DNA of 64,000 nucleotides from Kriegella sp965368185 (lineage in GTDB: Bacteria > Bacteroidota > Bacteroidia > Flavobacteriales > Flavobacteriaceae): NCBI GenBank assembly GCA_965368185.1, contig CBDULZ010000016.1:1-64000 (forward strand). Direction: 5' to 3'. Of this stretch, positions 9,127 through 18,005 are shown piece after piece. The first letter of the stretch is position 1. Each line of letters starts with the position of its first letter. A model generated the notes under the pieces. The model saw nothing but the letters and a program-made list of their open reading frames with translations, ran no database searches and was not told the DNA's origin. Made by a program: the position numbers and the translations under genes.

Positions 9127-10235
9127 ACCTGTTTAAAAAAAATATATTTAGAAATGTAGACACAAGACTCGTGACCGTATTGGCCGTTTTCTATACCGTT
9201 TTCGATCTAGTTTATGTTTTTAAAATTGCCTACTTTCGATCACTCTACGATGACAAAATGCAACATTCATGGTTTGATATTCTTTTTAAGAATATCTTAA
9301 TCGATTGGATCGTTGTAGTTGCATTTATGACTTTTATAGCGGTCAGTACCAAGTCATTGATAAATCGAAAAGTACCCTGGAGCTATATCTTTGTCATTCA
9401 TCTGGTTTTTTCTATTCTTTTAGGTATTGCGATCCGGTTTGTTGTGATTGTGGTGGAAATGTTTTTAGAAAATACCGCGTTATCTGACTTCGATATAAAA
9501 GATCACGTATCCAAATTCATATCCGTTTTAGATTTGAATTTTTTGATTTATGCAGCGATGATTTGCATAATTTATGCATACTATTATTTAGAACAAATCA
9601 AGGTAGCCCAGAAAAAGCAAGCGGTTCTCGAATCACAATTGGTAAACACCAAAATGAAGATGCTGACGGCACAACTAAGACCACATTTTTTATTCAATAC
9701 GCTAAACTGTGTCTCGGCACTGACGGAAACAAACCATAAAGACGCGCAAGATACAATTGCCGATTTGAGTGAATTCTTAAGAAGAATACTGTACGGTGAG
9801 AACACCAACACGATTACGTTGAGCGAAGAACTTCAGACTTTGGATTATTACTTGAACATTTTAAAAGTTCGTTTCAGCGAAAATCTATTCATAAAAAAAA
9901 ATATCGATACCTCATTGGCAAATAAACAGGTGCCATCGTTGTTGCTACAACCCATAATCGAAAATTCGGTCAAATATGGCTATTCTTACGAAAACCCAAA
10001 ACTTGAGATTTTGATCGACATTCGAAGTATAGGAGGCAGTATAAGAATTAAAATTACGAACGACGGAAAACTTTTGACCGAATCGAAGAAAACAAAAAGC
10101 GGAGGCATGGGGTTGTCGAATTTGGAGGAGCGGCTATTCAATTTGTACGGACATAATTACGCTCTTATTTTGAGAAATAAAAAGAACAACGACGGGGTTG
10201 AAACAATAATAAATATTCCCATAAGCCCGTCTTAG
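9123..10235 (+). CDS. LytS/YehU-type sensor histidine kinase
   Basis: Membrane sensor kinase of 370 residues that presumably phosphorylates the LytTR regulator encoded just upstream. About four transmembrane helices fill residues 15-165, with no large periplasmic sensor domain. They are followed by a coiled segment and the His_kinase domain, with the phosphoacceptor His188 in LRPHFLFNTLN, the N-box LLQPIIENSVKYG, and the glycine-rich SGGMGLSNLEERL ATP-binding segment. The four-base overlap with the regulator and a terminator 30 bases downstream define a two-gene operon. The signal it senses is unknown; the neighbouring susCD suggests nutrient or envelope sensing, as inference. Confidence 0.93.
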   Translation: MNLFKKNIFRNVDTRLVTVLAVFYTVFDLVYVFKIAYFRSLYDDKMQHSWFDILFKNILIDWIVVVAFMTFIAVSTKSLINRKVPWSYIFVIHLVFSILLGIAIRFVVIVVEMFLENTALSDFDIKDHVSKFISVLDLNFLIYAAMICIIYAYYYLEQIKVAQKKQAVLESQLVNTKMKMLTAQLRPHFLFNTLNCVSALTETNHKDAQDTIADLSEFLRRILYGENTNTITLSEELQTLDYYLNILKVRFSENLFIKKNIDTSLANKQVPSLLLQPIIENSVKYGYSYENPKLEILIDIRSIGGSIRIKITNDGKLLTESKKTKSGGMGLSNLEERLFNLYGHNYALILRNKKNNDGVETIINIPISPS

Positions 10236-10264
10236 AATCATAGGGTGCTTTCAGGAGATAAATC

Positions 10265-10293
10265 AAAAAGACCGGTCAAGCCGGTCTTTTTTT
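10265..10293 (+). terminator. Intrinsic terminator after the LytTR/LytS operon
   Basis: AAAAAGACCGG and CCGGTCTTTTT form an 11-base-pair stem around TCAAG, running into a T-tract, 30 bases beyond the kinase stop codon. Confidence 0.92.
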
Positions 10294-10315
10294 AGCTAAT
10301 TCAAACAATCCTAAA

Positions 10316-10393
10316 ATGAGAACAAAACTCAACGGAATAGTAAGAGTATCAAATATAACCGCTAACGGCATTCTATTTTTCAAAATGATGTGA
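10316..10393 (+). pseudogene. Possible remnant of a TonB-receptor gene start (25 codons)
   Basis: A 25-codon open frame begins MRTKLNGI, which resembles the first residues of many flavobacterial SusC-type receptors, then turns into unrelated sequence and stops. No receptor sequence follows. The rest of the 10236-10657 interval holds terminators and no other gene. This could be the residue of a deleted receptor gene, or chance; eight residues are weak evidence. Confidence 0.25.
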
Positions 10394-10471
10394 ATGGGTT
10401 TGGTTTTGAATTAAAGGGGTTGTCAGGCTTTATAGGCGTGGGAAAATGCAAATAACAAGATATATCCCAAT

Positions 10472-10499
10472 AAAAAAAACCGGCGCTCCCACCGGTTTT
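10472..10499 (-). terminator. Terminator for the DUF4197 gene
   Basis: On the minus strand AAAACCGG pairs with CCGGTTTT around an eight-base loop, followed by a run of eight T residues. It lies about 160 bases beyond the DUF4197 stop, so the mRNA would have a long 3' tail. A weaker reading on the plus strand is possible. Confidence 0.7.
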
Positions 10500-10657
10500 A
10501 AACTAACTAACTCAAAAAATTACTAACTCAAATAACTCGGTACAAAAATCTATTAGAACAGCGTAACAAAGGTTAACTAAAGATTAGCAATTTGTTACTT
10601 TTGCATGTATAATATTAAACGATATAACGCCTTAAATATTGTTTGCGACTAGGGTTT

Positions 10658-11365
10658 TTATATCCGGTCCTGTAGCGCAAAAACCTTTCTTAGAAGGTCT
10701 GTAGTTCTTGATGAAACTTTGGTGCGAATTTCTTTTTCTTCGACTGCGATCATAGTGTATACGCCTGCCAATGCTTCTTGGGTTACATAATCGGTAAGAT
10801 CAGGGTTCACACTACTGGTTAAGGGTAAATTGTTATATTTTGTGATTAGGTTCGCCCATATTTTGTCGGCTCCCACTTTTACAAAAGAATTTTTGATTAC
10901 CGGGTTGAATTTATCATAAAGTTGGGTCTGTGTGGCCGTAGTCAGATATTGGGTAGCGGCATCGTTACTTCCCAAAAGAATGTTTCTGGCATCATCAAAG
11001 GTAATGCCCTTTACAGCACTGACAAAAATAGGGGTAGCCTCACTAACAGCATCTTCGGCGGCACGGTTTAAAACTTTAAGACCCTCATCCGCCAGTTTGC
11101 CCAATCCTATGCTACGAAGGGTGTTATCTACCTTCTGAAGTTCTTCTGGAAGTAAAATTTTTACCATTTCATTTTTAAAAAAACCGTCGGTCTGTGTAAG
11201 TTTACTGACCTGTTTGTCAATCCCTTTGTCGAGTGCCTCTCTTAAGCCATTGGCAATTTCTGCATTGCCTAGTCCTTCTTGGGGTAGTTGGTTAATGACC
11301 TGTTGAAGTTCTCCGCAGGCCAAGAGTTGGAATGCGACGAAGAGTAAAATGATTTTTTTCGACAT
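10658..11365 (-). CDS. DUF4197 domain lipoprotein
   Basis: Envelope protein of unknown function with 235 residues. The chosen ATG (11365) gives MSKKIILLFVAFQLLACGEL, a lipoprotein signal with the lipobox LLAC; an in-frame TTG nine bases upstream is less likely. The mature part is helical and matches DUF4197, including the segments GLREALDKGIDKQVSKL and DARNILLGSNDAATQYL, and an end region rich in charged residues. No catalytic motif is visible. It is transcribed alone, 44 bases from the stop of purU on the same strand, so readthrough from purU is possible. Confidence 0.88.
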   Translation of the reverse strand: MSKKIILLFVAFQLLACGELQQVINQLPQEGLGNAEIANGLREALDKGIDKQVSKLTQTDGFFKNEMVKILLPEELQKVDNTLRSIGLGKLADEGLKVLNRAAEDAVSEATPIFVSAVKGITFDDARNILLGSNDAATQYLTTATQTQLYDKFNPVIKNSFVKVGADKIWANLITKYNNLPLTSSVNPDLTDYVTQEALAGVYTMIAVEEKEIRTKVSSRTTDLLRKVFALQDRI

Positions 11366-11408
11366 GATGTTCAATATTTTATCGCTTTTTAAGCCCTATA
11401 CTTCTACA

Positions 11409-12260
11409 TTACGAAAAAATAACCGTTTTATTGTTGTAGACCATGGTCTTGCGTAGAACATGAAGCCGAACGGCCCGAGCGAGCACGATTTTTTCGAGAT
11501 CTCGTCCTTTGTCCATCAGATCTTTGATGGTGTGTGAATGTGATACTGTGGCAACATCTTGTTCGATTATAGGGCCAGCATCAAGTTCTGCAGTAACATA
11601 ATGGCTGGTTGCCCCAATGATTTTAACTCCCCTTTCAAAGGCGGCATGGTAGGGCTTCGCACCCGCAAAGGCCGGTAAAAAAGAATGGTGTATGTTGATA
11701 ATTTTATTTGGGTAATTGTTTATAATCTTATCGGTTACAATTTGCATGTATCTGGCAAGAACGATAAAATTAATACCATGTTCTTCCATGAGTTCCAATT
11801 GCTTCGCTTCGGCAACTTCTTTTGTTGCGGCAGAAACAGGAATATGATAAAAAGGCACATCGAATTGTACTGCGATAGGCTCTAGATCACTATGGTTGCT
11901 TATGATAAAGGGAATTTCCACAGCGAGTTCCCCCGAACGAAATCGACTCAGCAAATCATACAGGCAATGGTTATACTTTGATACAAACAGCGCCATTTTC
12001 GGTTTTACGTTTTGCAAATGTATTTCAAATTGCATTTGGTAAGGAACGGCCAATATCGAATCAAATTCTTTTTCAAAGGTATCTATTACCGGTAATTTTT
12101 CCTCAAAATCACATTCCAGCCGCATAAAAAATACACCTGCCTGCTTGTCAACATGTTGATCTAGGTATACGATATTGCCTTCTTTGGTGTGAATAAAGGT
12201 GGTAACTGCACGTATAATTCCCGATTGGTCGGGACAATTGATAAGAATAGTCGTTTTCAC
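11409..12260 (-). CDS. purU: Formyltetrahydrofolate deformylase
   Basis: Hydrolyses 10-formyl-tetrahydrofolate to formate and tetrahydrofolate, balancing one-carbon pools and supplying formate for purine synthesis. The 283 residues show an N-terminal ACT domain (about 1-80, INCPDQSGIIRAV) and a formyl-transferase domain (about 85-283). The catalytic region has INIHHSFLPAFAGAKPYHAA and the later ATSHYVTAELDAGPII, holding the family's His and Asp. Length and order are normal. A TAATTTTG promoter element lies 21 bases upstream of the start. It is divergent from icmF. Confidence 0.95.
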   Translation of the reverse strand: MKTTILINCPDQSGIIRAVTTFIHTKEGNIVYLDQHVDKQAGVFFMRLECDFEEKLPVIDTFEKEFDSILAVPYQMQFEIHLQNVKPKMALFVSKYNHCLYDLLSRFRSGELAVEIPFIISNHSDLEPIAVQFDVPFYHIPVSAATKEVAEAKQLELMEEHGINFIVLARYMQIVTDKIINNYPNKIINIHHSFLPAFAGAKPYHAAFERGVKIIGATSHYVTAELDAGPIIEQDVATVSHSHTIKDLMDKGRDLEKIVLARAVRLHVLRKTMVYNNKTVIFS

Positions 12261-12280
12261 TTTAATGGCTTTTGAGTAGA

Positions 12281-12288
12281 CAAAATTA
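12281..12288 (-). promoter_or_regulatory. -7 element for purU
   Basis: TAATTTTG on the minus strand fits the TAnnTTTG consensus and is 20 bases upstream of the purU ATG. No TTTG -33 element is evident. Confidence 0.45.
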
Positions 12289-12403
12289 GAATATTTAAAA
12301 TTTAGGTTTTCCTTTCTAAAAACTTTTGTAAAATCCTGATTGGAATGGATTGTTCGTTGCCGTTTCTGTAAATTGCAATAACAAAAATGGTCTTTTCTTG
12401 AAG

Positions 12404-15400
12404 ATGAAACAAATTAAACCTTATAGTCCTAAACACAATGTGCGTATTGTAACTGCAGCTTCACTTTTTGATGGGCACGACGCCGCTATAAATGTAATGA
12501 GACGCATAATTCAGGCGACCGGGGTTGAAGTCATTCATTTGGGCCATGATCGAAGTGTACAAGAAGTGGTCGACTGCGCAATCCAAGAAGATGTGAATGC
12601 CATCGCCATGACCTCTTACCAAGGCGGCCACAATGAGTATTTTAGGTATATGTACGATTTACTTCAGGAACGGGGAGCGGGACATATTAAAATTTTTGGT
12701 GGCGGCGGCGGGGTGATTCTTCCTGAAGAAATAAAGGAACTGATGCGCTATGGCATTGAACGTATTTATTCGCCGGATGATGGTAGAAAGATGGGGCTGC
12801 AGGGCATGATCAATGACTTGGTTCAACGAAGTGATTTTCCATTGTATGTCTTAAAATTATCGGAAGGTGGAAAATTACTTGAAAAGCTACGGGGGAGGGA
12901 TGTAAATACCATTGCCCGATTGATAACCATGGCCGAGAATGGGATAGGGGATAAAAAGGAATATCTAGGTAGTATCGAGAATAAAAATTGTGATGTGCCC
13001 ATTTTGGGGATAACCGGTACCGGTGGGGCGGGTAAATCAAGTTTGGTCGATGAATTGGTACGCCGATTTTTAACCGATTTTCCAGACAAGAATATCGGCA
13101 TTATTTCGGTAGATCCCTCTAAAAGAAAAACGGGGGGAGCCTTGTTAGGCGACCGTATTCGTATGAACTCGATTAACTCTGATCGGGTTTATATGCGTTC
13201 ACTTGCCACGCGACAATCGAACCTTGCATTATCAAAACATGTTAATGAGGCCCTTCGGATTCTAGAAATGGCATGCTTTGATCTGATCATATTGGAAACA
13301 TCGGGTATCGGTCAATCCGATACCGAAATTACGGAACATAGTGACATCTCATTATATGTAATGACCCCGGAATTCGGGGCAGCTACGCAATTGGAAAAAA
13401 TCGATATGCTTGATTTTGCAGACTTGGTTGCCATAAACAAGTTTGATAAAAGAGGTGCTTTAGACGCGTTGCGCGATGTTAAGAAACAATACGTGCGCAA
13501 CCACCAACTCTGGGATGTCGAGGAAGACGATTTACCTATTTTCGGTACGACGGCTTCCCAATTCAATGATATGGGTATGAACAAACTCTATGAGGCGGTG
13601 GTTGACAAACTTGCCGATAGAGATGACAAGGCATGGCATTCTATAGGGAAAAACGAAAACAAACCGATTGAAAAGCGATATATCGTGCCTCCCGCCCGCG
13701 TTCGATATTTATCGGAAATAGCTGAAAATAACCGTGCCAATAAGGTTGAAATAGAAGCTCAGTCCGAAGTGGCTCAGCGCCTGTACGGTATATATAAAAC
13801 TATGGAAAGTATAACAGGTGCCAAGCCGGAAATCATTGATAGTGGTTTGAAAATGGAGGGTTTCAATGTTCAGGAAGACAATGATAAGGGTAAACTACTT
13901 AAATTATTGATAGGGGAGTTCAATAAAGTAAAAAAGACGCTCGAACCCCAACATTGGGAGACCCTTTTGAACTGGGAGAAAAAAATAGGGGCGTATCAAA
14001 ACAAGGAATATATTTTTAAGGTACGGGGAAAGGAAATCAAAAGCGAGACACATACAACTTCGCTGTCCGGTTCGCAAATTCCTAAAGTAGCCTTACCCAA
14101 GTTTAAGGCGTGGGGTGATATTTTAAAATGGTCCCTACGGGAAAATGTACCTGGTGCTTTTCCATATACCTCTGGGCTCTATCCATTTAAACGGAAGGAA
14201 GAAGACCCTACCCGCATGTTTGCCGGTGAAGGGGGTCCCGAACGAACGAATAGACGATTCCATTATTTGAGTTTTGAAATGACCGCAAAAAGGCTTTCTA
14301 CGGCATTTGATTCGGTAACCCTCTACGGCAGCGACCCTGGTAATAGACCCGATATTTACGGAAAAATAGGAAATGCCGGTGTCTCGATCTGTTGTTTAGA
14401 CGACGCCAAAAAATTGTACTCGGGTTTTGACCTTAACGATTCGATGACCTCGGTCAGTATGACGATCAACGGCCCTGCACCCATGCTGTTGGGTTTTTTT
14501 ATGAATGCGGCTATCGATCAGGCCTGCGAAAAATACATTGTAGCCAATGGACTTGAACAAGAAGTTAAAGCCAAAATCAAAGCCATATATAGAAAGAAGA
14601 ATACCGAAATTCCTGAATATCAAGGAAAACTACCAAAGGGGAACAATGGTTTGGGACTGATGCTTTTGGGGGTAACGGGCGATCAAGTACTCTCTCATGA
14701 AGTTTATGGTACTATCAAAAAAGAGGCTTTGAATCGAGTTAGGGGAACCGTACAAGCAGATATATTGAAGGAGGACCAGGCGCAGAACACCTGTATTTTT
14801 TCAACGGAATTCGCTTTACGACTTATGGGTGATGTGCAAGAGTATTTTATTTCAAACGAGGTTAGAAACTTCTATTCGGTTTCTATTTCGGGCTACCATA
14901 TTGCCGAAGCAGGTGCCAACCCCATAACGCAATTGGCATTTACCTTAGCTAATGGCTTTACGTATGTGGAATACTATTTAAGTAGGGGTATGGATATTGA
15001 TAGCTTTGGACCAAACCTCTCTTTTTTCTTTTCCAATGGTATTGATCCTGAGTATGCCGTCATCGGCCGTGTAGCGCGAAGAATTTGGGCACAAGCCATG
15101 AAATATAAATATGGTGCCGGGCCTAGGGCTCAGATGTTAAAATATCATATCCAGACATCTGGCCGTAGTCTCCATGCCCAAGAAATTGATTTTAATGACA
15201 TCAGAACGACGCTACAGGCATTATATGCCATTTATGATAATTGCAATTCGTTGCATACCAATGCCTATGATGAAGCCATTACCACGCCAACGGAAGAATC
15301 GGTGCGCAGGGCTATGGCCATACAATTGATTATCAATAAGGAATTGGGTATGGCAAAAAATGAAAATCCATTGCAAGGGTCTTTTATTATTGAAGAGCTT

Positions 15401-15841
15401 ACCGACTTGGTGGAGCAGGCTGTGCTGACCGAATTTGATAGAATCACTGAGCGTGGAGGTGTCTTGGGCGCCATGGAGACCATGTACCAACGTTCTAAAA
15501 TACAAGAGGAAAGTCTACATTACGAGCACGTCAAGCATTCGGGCGACTACCCGATTATCGGGGTTAATACGTTTCTGAGTACGAAAGGTTCTCCGACTGT
15601 TTTGCCGACAGAAGTAATTCGTGCTACTGAACAGGAGAAGAAGGCACAAATAAAAACGACATCGGATTTACAGCTTCGAAATGCAGACATGGCCCGTCAA
15701 CAACTTATTGAACTTCAAAAAGTCGCCGTCAATAATGAAAATATCTTTGAAAAGCTCATGGAAGTCACTAAGTACAGTTCACTCGGCCAAATTACAAAAG
15801 CCTTGTTCGAGGTTGGCGGTCAATACAGGCGCAACATGTAA
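12404..15841 (+). CDS. icmF: Fused isobutyryl-CoA mutase (IcmF-type)
   Basis: Adenosylcobalamin-dependent acyl-CoA mutase fused to its own G-protein chaperone, 1145 residues. Order: B12-binding domain (about 1-150, with DGHDAAINV as the base-off cobalamin motif), a MeaI-type GTPase domain (P-loop GTGGAGKSS with Lys211), a linker, then the mutase TIM barrel (about 580-1145, from PYTSGLYPFKR through YHIAEAGAN). IcmF enzymes interconvert isobutyryl-CoA and butyryl-CoA, and some accept pivalyl/isovaleryl-CoA. The ATG at 12404 is preferred over an in-frame TTG 54 bases upstream, because it starts directly at the conserved MKQIKPY region. My alignment from memory puts Tyr593 and Gln794 at the two substrate-selecting positions. 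No mutase partner gene is adjacent. Confidence 0.94.
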   Translation: MKQIKPYSPKHNVRIVTAASLFDGHDAAINVMRRIIQATGVEVIHLGHDRSVQEVVDCAIQEDVNAIAMTSYQGGHNEYFRYMYDLLQERGAGHIKIFGGGGGVILPEEIKELMRYGIERIYSPDDGRKMGLQGMINDLVQRSDFPLYVLKLSEGGKLLEKLRGRDVNTIARLITMAENGIGDKKEYLGSIENKNCDVPILGITGTGGAGKSSLVDELVRRFLTDFPDKNIGIISVDPSKRKTGGALLGDRIRMNSINSDRVYMRSLATRQSNLALSKHVNEALRILEMACFDLIILETSGIGQSDTEITEHSDISLYVMTPEFGAATQLEKIDMLDFADLVAINKFDKRGALDALRDVKKQYVRNHQLWDVEEDDLPIFGTTASQFNDMGMNKLYEAVVDKLADRDDKAWHSIGKNENKPIEKRYIVPPARVRYLSEIAENNRANKVEIEAQSEVAQRLYGIYKTMESITGAKPEIIDSGLKMEGFNVQEDNDKGKLLKLLIGEFNKVKKTLEPQHWETLLNWEKKIGAYQNKEYIFKVRGKEIKSETHTTSLSGSQIPKVALPKFKAWGDILKWSLRENVPGAFPYTSGLYPFKRKEEDPTRMFAGEGGPERTNRRFHYLSFEMTAKRLSTAFDSVTLYGSDPGNRPDIYGKIGNAGVSICCLDDAKKLYSGFDLNDSMTSVSMTINGPAPMLLGFFMNAAIDQACEKYIVANGLEQEVKAKIKAIYRKKNTEIPEYQGKLPKGNNGLGLMLLGVTGDQVLSHEVYGTIKKEALNRVRGTVQADILKEDQAQNTCIFSTEFALRLMGDVQEYFISNEVRNFYSVSISGYHIAEAGANPITQLAFTLANGFTYVEYYLSRGMDIDSFGPNLSFFFSNGIDPEYAVIGRVARRIWAQAMKYKYGAGPRAQMLKYHIQTSGRSLHAQEIDFNDIRTTLQALYAIYDNCNSLHTNAYDEAITTPTEESVRRAMAIQLIINKELGMAKNENPLQGSFIIEELTDLVEQAVLTEFDRITERGGVLGAMETMYQRSKIQEESLHYEHVKHSGDYPIIGVNTFLSTKGSPTVLPTEVIRATEQEKKAQIKTTSDLQLRNADMARQQLIELQKVAVNNENIFEKLMEVTKYSSLGQITKALFEVGGQYRRNM

Positions 15842-15900
15842 CCTAGGTTAAATATACCCAATAAAATATTTAAATGGGATAAAATCGCTTCTAAATACCT

Positions 15901-16305
15901 TCAATAATCCCCTCCGTTGCGTAGCGATTTTCGCCATTCCTTAAACGATTTTCGAAAACTTCTGACTTCTTTTCGAAGCAAGTTCAAATATTCCTTTTCT
16001 TTTACACCATCGTGTTCAAGTCCTGTACAATACGAATTGATATTGCGAATCATAATGTTGATAAAAGTGGCACTTTTCAATCGCTCCGAAGGGCAATTCG
16101 AATATTCGGCCTGCGCAATTTTTTTTGGTATCAAAATCGCATCGGTGAGTAGGGAATCGGCAATAATATCTCTAAGGCTATTGGACTTGTATAGCTTTAA
16201 TAAATCCTTATTGAAGGAAACATACGAAGCTATTTCCCTGCTTATGTGACAGAGATCCAACGCCTTCCGATATACTGGAATGGAACGTAAAGAATTGTGA
16301 GACAT
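15901..16305 (-). CDS. Putative four-helix-bundle protein
   Basis: Function not firmly known. The 134-residue protein is almost all helix. VYRKALDLCHISREIASY and the later SLLTDAILIPKKIAQAEY resemble the helices of the four-helix-bundle family found in 23S rRNA intervening sequences and as stand-alone genes in Bacteroidota, but the match is loose. The C-terminus is strongly basic (KEVRSFRKSFKEWRKSL), which could suit RNA or nucleic-acid contact. It converges with icmF and is divergent from the Lrp-type regulator 116 bases away. There is no membrane segment. Confidence 0.6.
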   Translation of the reverse strand: MSHNSLRSIPVYRKALDLCHISREIASYVSFNKDLLKLYKSNSLRDIIADSLLTDAILIPKKIAQAEYSNCPSERLKSATFINIMIRNINSYCTGLEHDGVKEKEYLNLLRKEVRSFRKSFKEWRKSLRNGGDY

Positions 16306-16421
16306 TATGTTATAGCAATTTTATAGTATAAAGTTACGTCTGAATCCTGAATTCTGTCTTTGTAATCAAAAGCAATTTTGTATTTTTACTTTATATTGTT
16401 AAATATTTTTAGATAATAGTT

Positions 16422-16874
16422 TTGAATATAAAGATAGATGATTTGAACTGGAAGATACTTAAATGTCTTCAAGAAAATGCCCGCGAAACTTTTGCGAATA
16501 TCGGGCGGGAAGTCGGTCTCACACCACCTGCCGTGGCAGAACGTGTAAAGAAAATGGAAGACATCGGCATTTTACAGGGATACAATGCAAAAGTTTCCCA
16601 TGCACTAACGGGGCACCAGTTGAAAGCGATAATTACCCTTCGAGCTTTTATGGGGAAATTAAAGCCATTTTTATCGATTGTGACAACCTATAAAGAAGTT
16701 GTCAATTGTTATCGCATAACCGGCAATGAAAATATCGTAATGGAAGTTGTATTAAAGGATCAATTTCATTTGGAAAAGTTTATTGATAAGTTGATTAAAT
16801 ACGGAGAGACCCGAACACATATTATATTGTCCAATGTGATTTCAAATGCCCCAATTGAGAAGGGTGATTTTTAA
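16422..16874 (+). CDS. Lrp/AsnC family transcriptional regulator
   Basis: DNA-binding regulator of amino-acid or related metabolism, 150 residues. The N-terminal winged helix-turn-helix is clear (IDDLNWKILKCLQENARETF, then IGREVGLTPPAVAERVKKME), and the C-terminal part (about 65-140) is an alpha-beta ligand-binding RAM domain with the central GNENIVMEVV segment. The start is TTG: no ATG is available before the conserved DDLNWKIL. It stands alone, so the regulated genes are not indicated; icmF and ilvE are the nearest amino-acid-related genes. Confidence 0.92.
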   Translation: MNIKIDDLNWKILKCLQENARETFANIGREVGLTPPAVAERVKKMEDIGILQGYNAKVSHALTGHQLKAIITLRAFMGKLKPFLSIVTTYKEVVNCYRITGNENIVMEVVLKDQFHLEKFIDKLIKYGETRTHIILSNVISNAPIEKGDF

Positions 16875-17014
16875 AGTATATTTTAGTATTCGTTGTGTGT
16901 AAAGATTGGCGATGTTGATAATGATGGTCATTGCTATTTGTAAGATTAAAATACCCGGAATATAAAAACTACCAAATGTTTGTAGGAAAACAATTTAATC
17001 ATTTATTTTAGTTC

Positions 17015-17839
17015 ATGGATTGGAGTAAAATGGACGAATACCTGCAATTGGCCATTGATAAGGCCGTTTTCTTTTTGCCAAGAATTGTTGCTGCCGGCTT
17101 TATACTTTGGATAGGATTCAAGCTTGTTAAAAAAATTGTCGAACTGACGAAATTAGCCCTGACTAAGGCCGGATTCTCGGATACTATACGCCCATTTCTG
17201 TCGTCTACCGTTGGAATAATCTTAAAAGGAGCGGTACTTTTTGCCATTGCTTCCGTTATTGGAGCAGACCTGACAGGTTTATTTGCCATTCTTGCCGCTG
17301 CGGCTTTTGCCATCGGTATGGCGTTGCAAGGAAGCCTGGGCAATTTTGCCTCGGGTATATTGCTATTAACTTTGAAGCCTTACAAGGTGGGTGATTGGAT
17401 CCAGCTCGAAGATAAGTTTGGTAGGGTTCAGGAAATAGGGATTTTTAGTACAGACGTGTTGACGCCTGGAAATAAAATATTGATTATTCCAAATTCCAAG
17501 ATAACCGATACTGTAGTAACTAATTATTCGGAAAAAGGTATGATACGTTTAGAGCTTTTGGTGTCTATGCCTTATGCAGAGAGTTTTCCTAAAGTTAAAT
17601 CGATTATTGAGGAAGCACTTCGCCCGATTTCTAAAATACTGAGAAATCCCAAGGTTGAAATAGGAATCAACACCTTTGATTCGCATAGTATTGAATTGTT
17701 AGTACGGCCCTACGTACTCCCGGATGACTTTTGGGAAGTCACATTTGAGGCGTATGCCGCAATCAAAAAAGCGTTCAACAATAACAATATCAGTGTTGCC
17801 TATTCAGAAGGTGTTGAAATTGGTGCAGTAGGGGAGTAG
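17015..17839 (+). CDS. Small-conductance mechanosensitive channel (MscS family)
   Basis: Inner-membrane channel that opens under membrane tension and protects against hypo-osmotic shock. The 274 residues hold three transmembrane helices in the first 125. The Gly/Ala-rich pore helix is ADLTGLFAILAAAAFAIGMA followed by LQGSLGNFASGILLL, then a beta domain (KVGDWIQLEDKFGRVQEIG) and an alpha-beta C-terminal domain. Length and layout match E. coli-type MscS. It is monocistronic. A second, different MscS gene occurs at 33312-34217. Confidence 0.93.
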   Translation: MDWSKMDEYLQLAIDKAVFFLPRIVAAGFILWIGFKLVKKIVELTKLALTKAGFSDTIRPFLSSTVGIILKGAVLFAIASVIGADLTGLFAILAAAAFAIGMALQGSLGNFASGILLLTLKPYKVGDWIQLEDKFGRVQEIGIFSTDVLTPGNKILIIPNSKITDTVVTNYSEKGMIRLELLVSMPYAESFPKVKSIIEEALRPISKILRNPKVEIGINTFDSHSIELLVRPYVLPDDFWEVTFEAYAAIKKAFNNNNISVAYSEGVEIGAVGE

Positions 17840-17931
17840 TTCCGTTCCGTTTTTTTATTAACAAAACTGTCCTTAAGGGTGGCCAGATCATAATCGAGCC
17901 TTAAAATACAATTTATCAAACGTGATTTGTT

Positions 17932-17964
17932 TTTGAAAAATATCGATGGTTATCTGTAACTTTG
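17932..17964 (+). promoter_or_regulatory. Promoter of the secreted esterase-like gene
   Basis: TTTG (17932-17935), 21 bases, TAACTTTG (17957-17964) gives both parts of the Bacteroidota housekeeping promoter, 41 bases upstream of the ATG at 18006. Confidence 0.7.
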
Positions 17965-18005
17965 CTCTGTTAGTCTTTGGCTAGATTTTTGATGATTCCT
18001 ACTGT

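Noticed and set aside
10596..10603. TACTTTTG promoter-like octamer on the plus strand before the DUF4197 gene
   Set aside because: It points into the end of a convergent gene, has no properly spaced -33 element, and no gene or RNA structure follows it.
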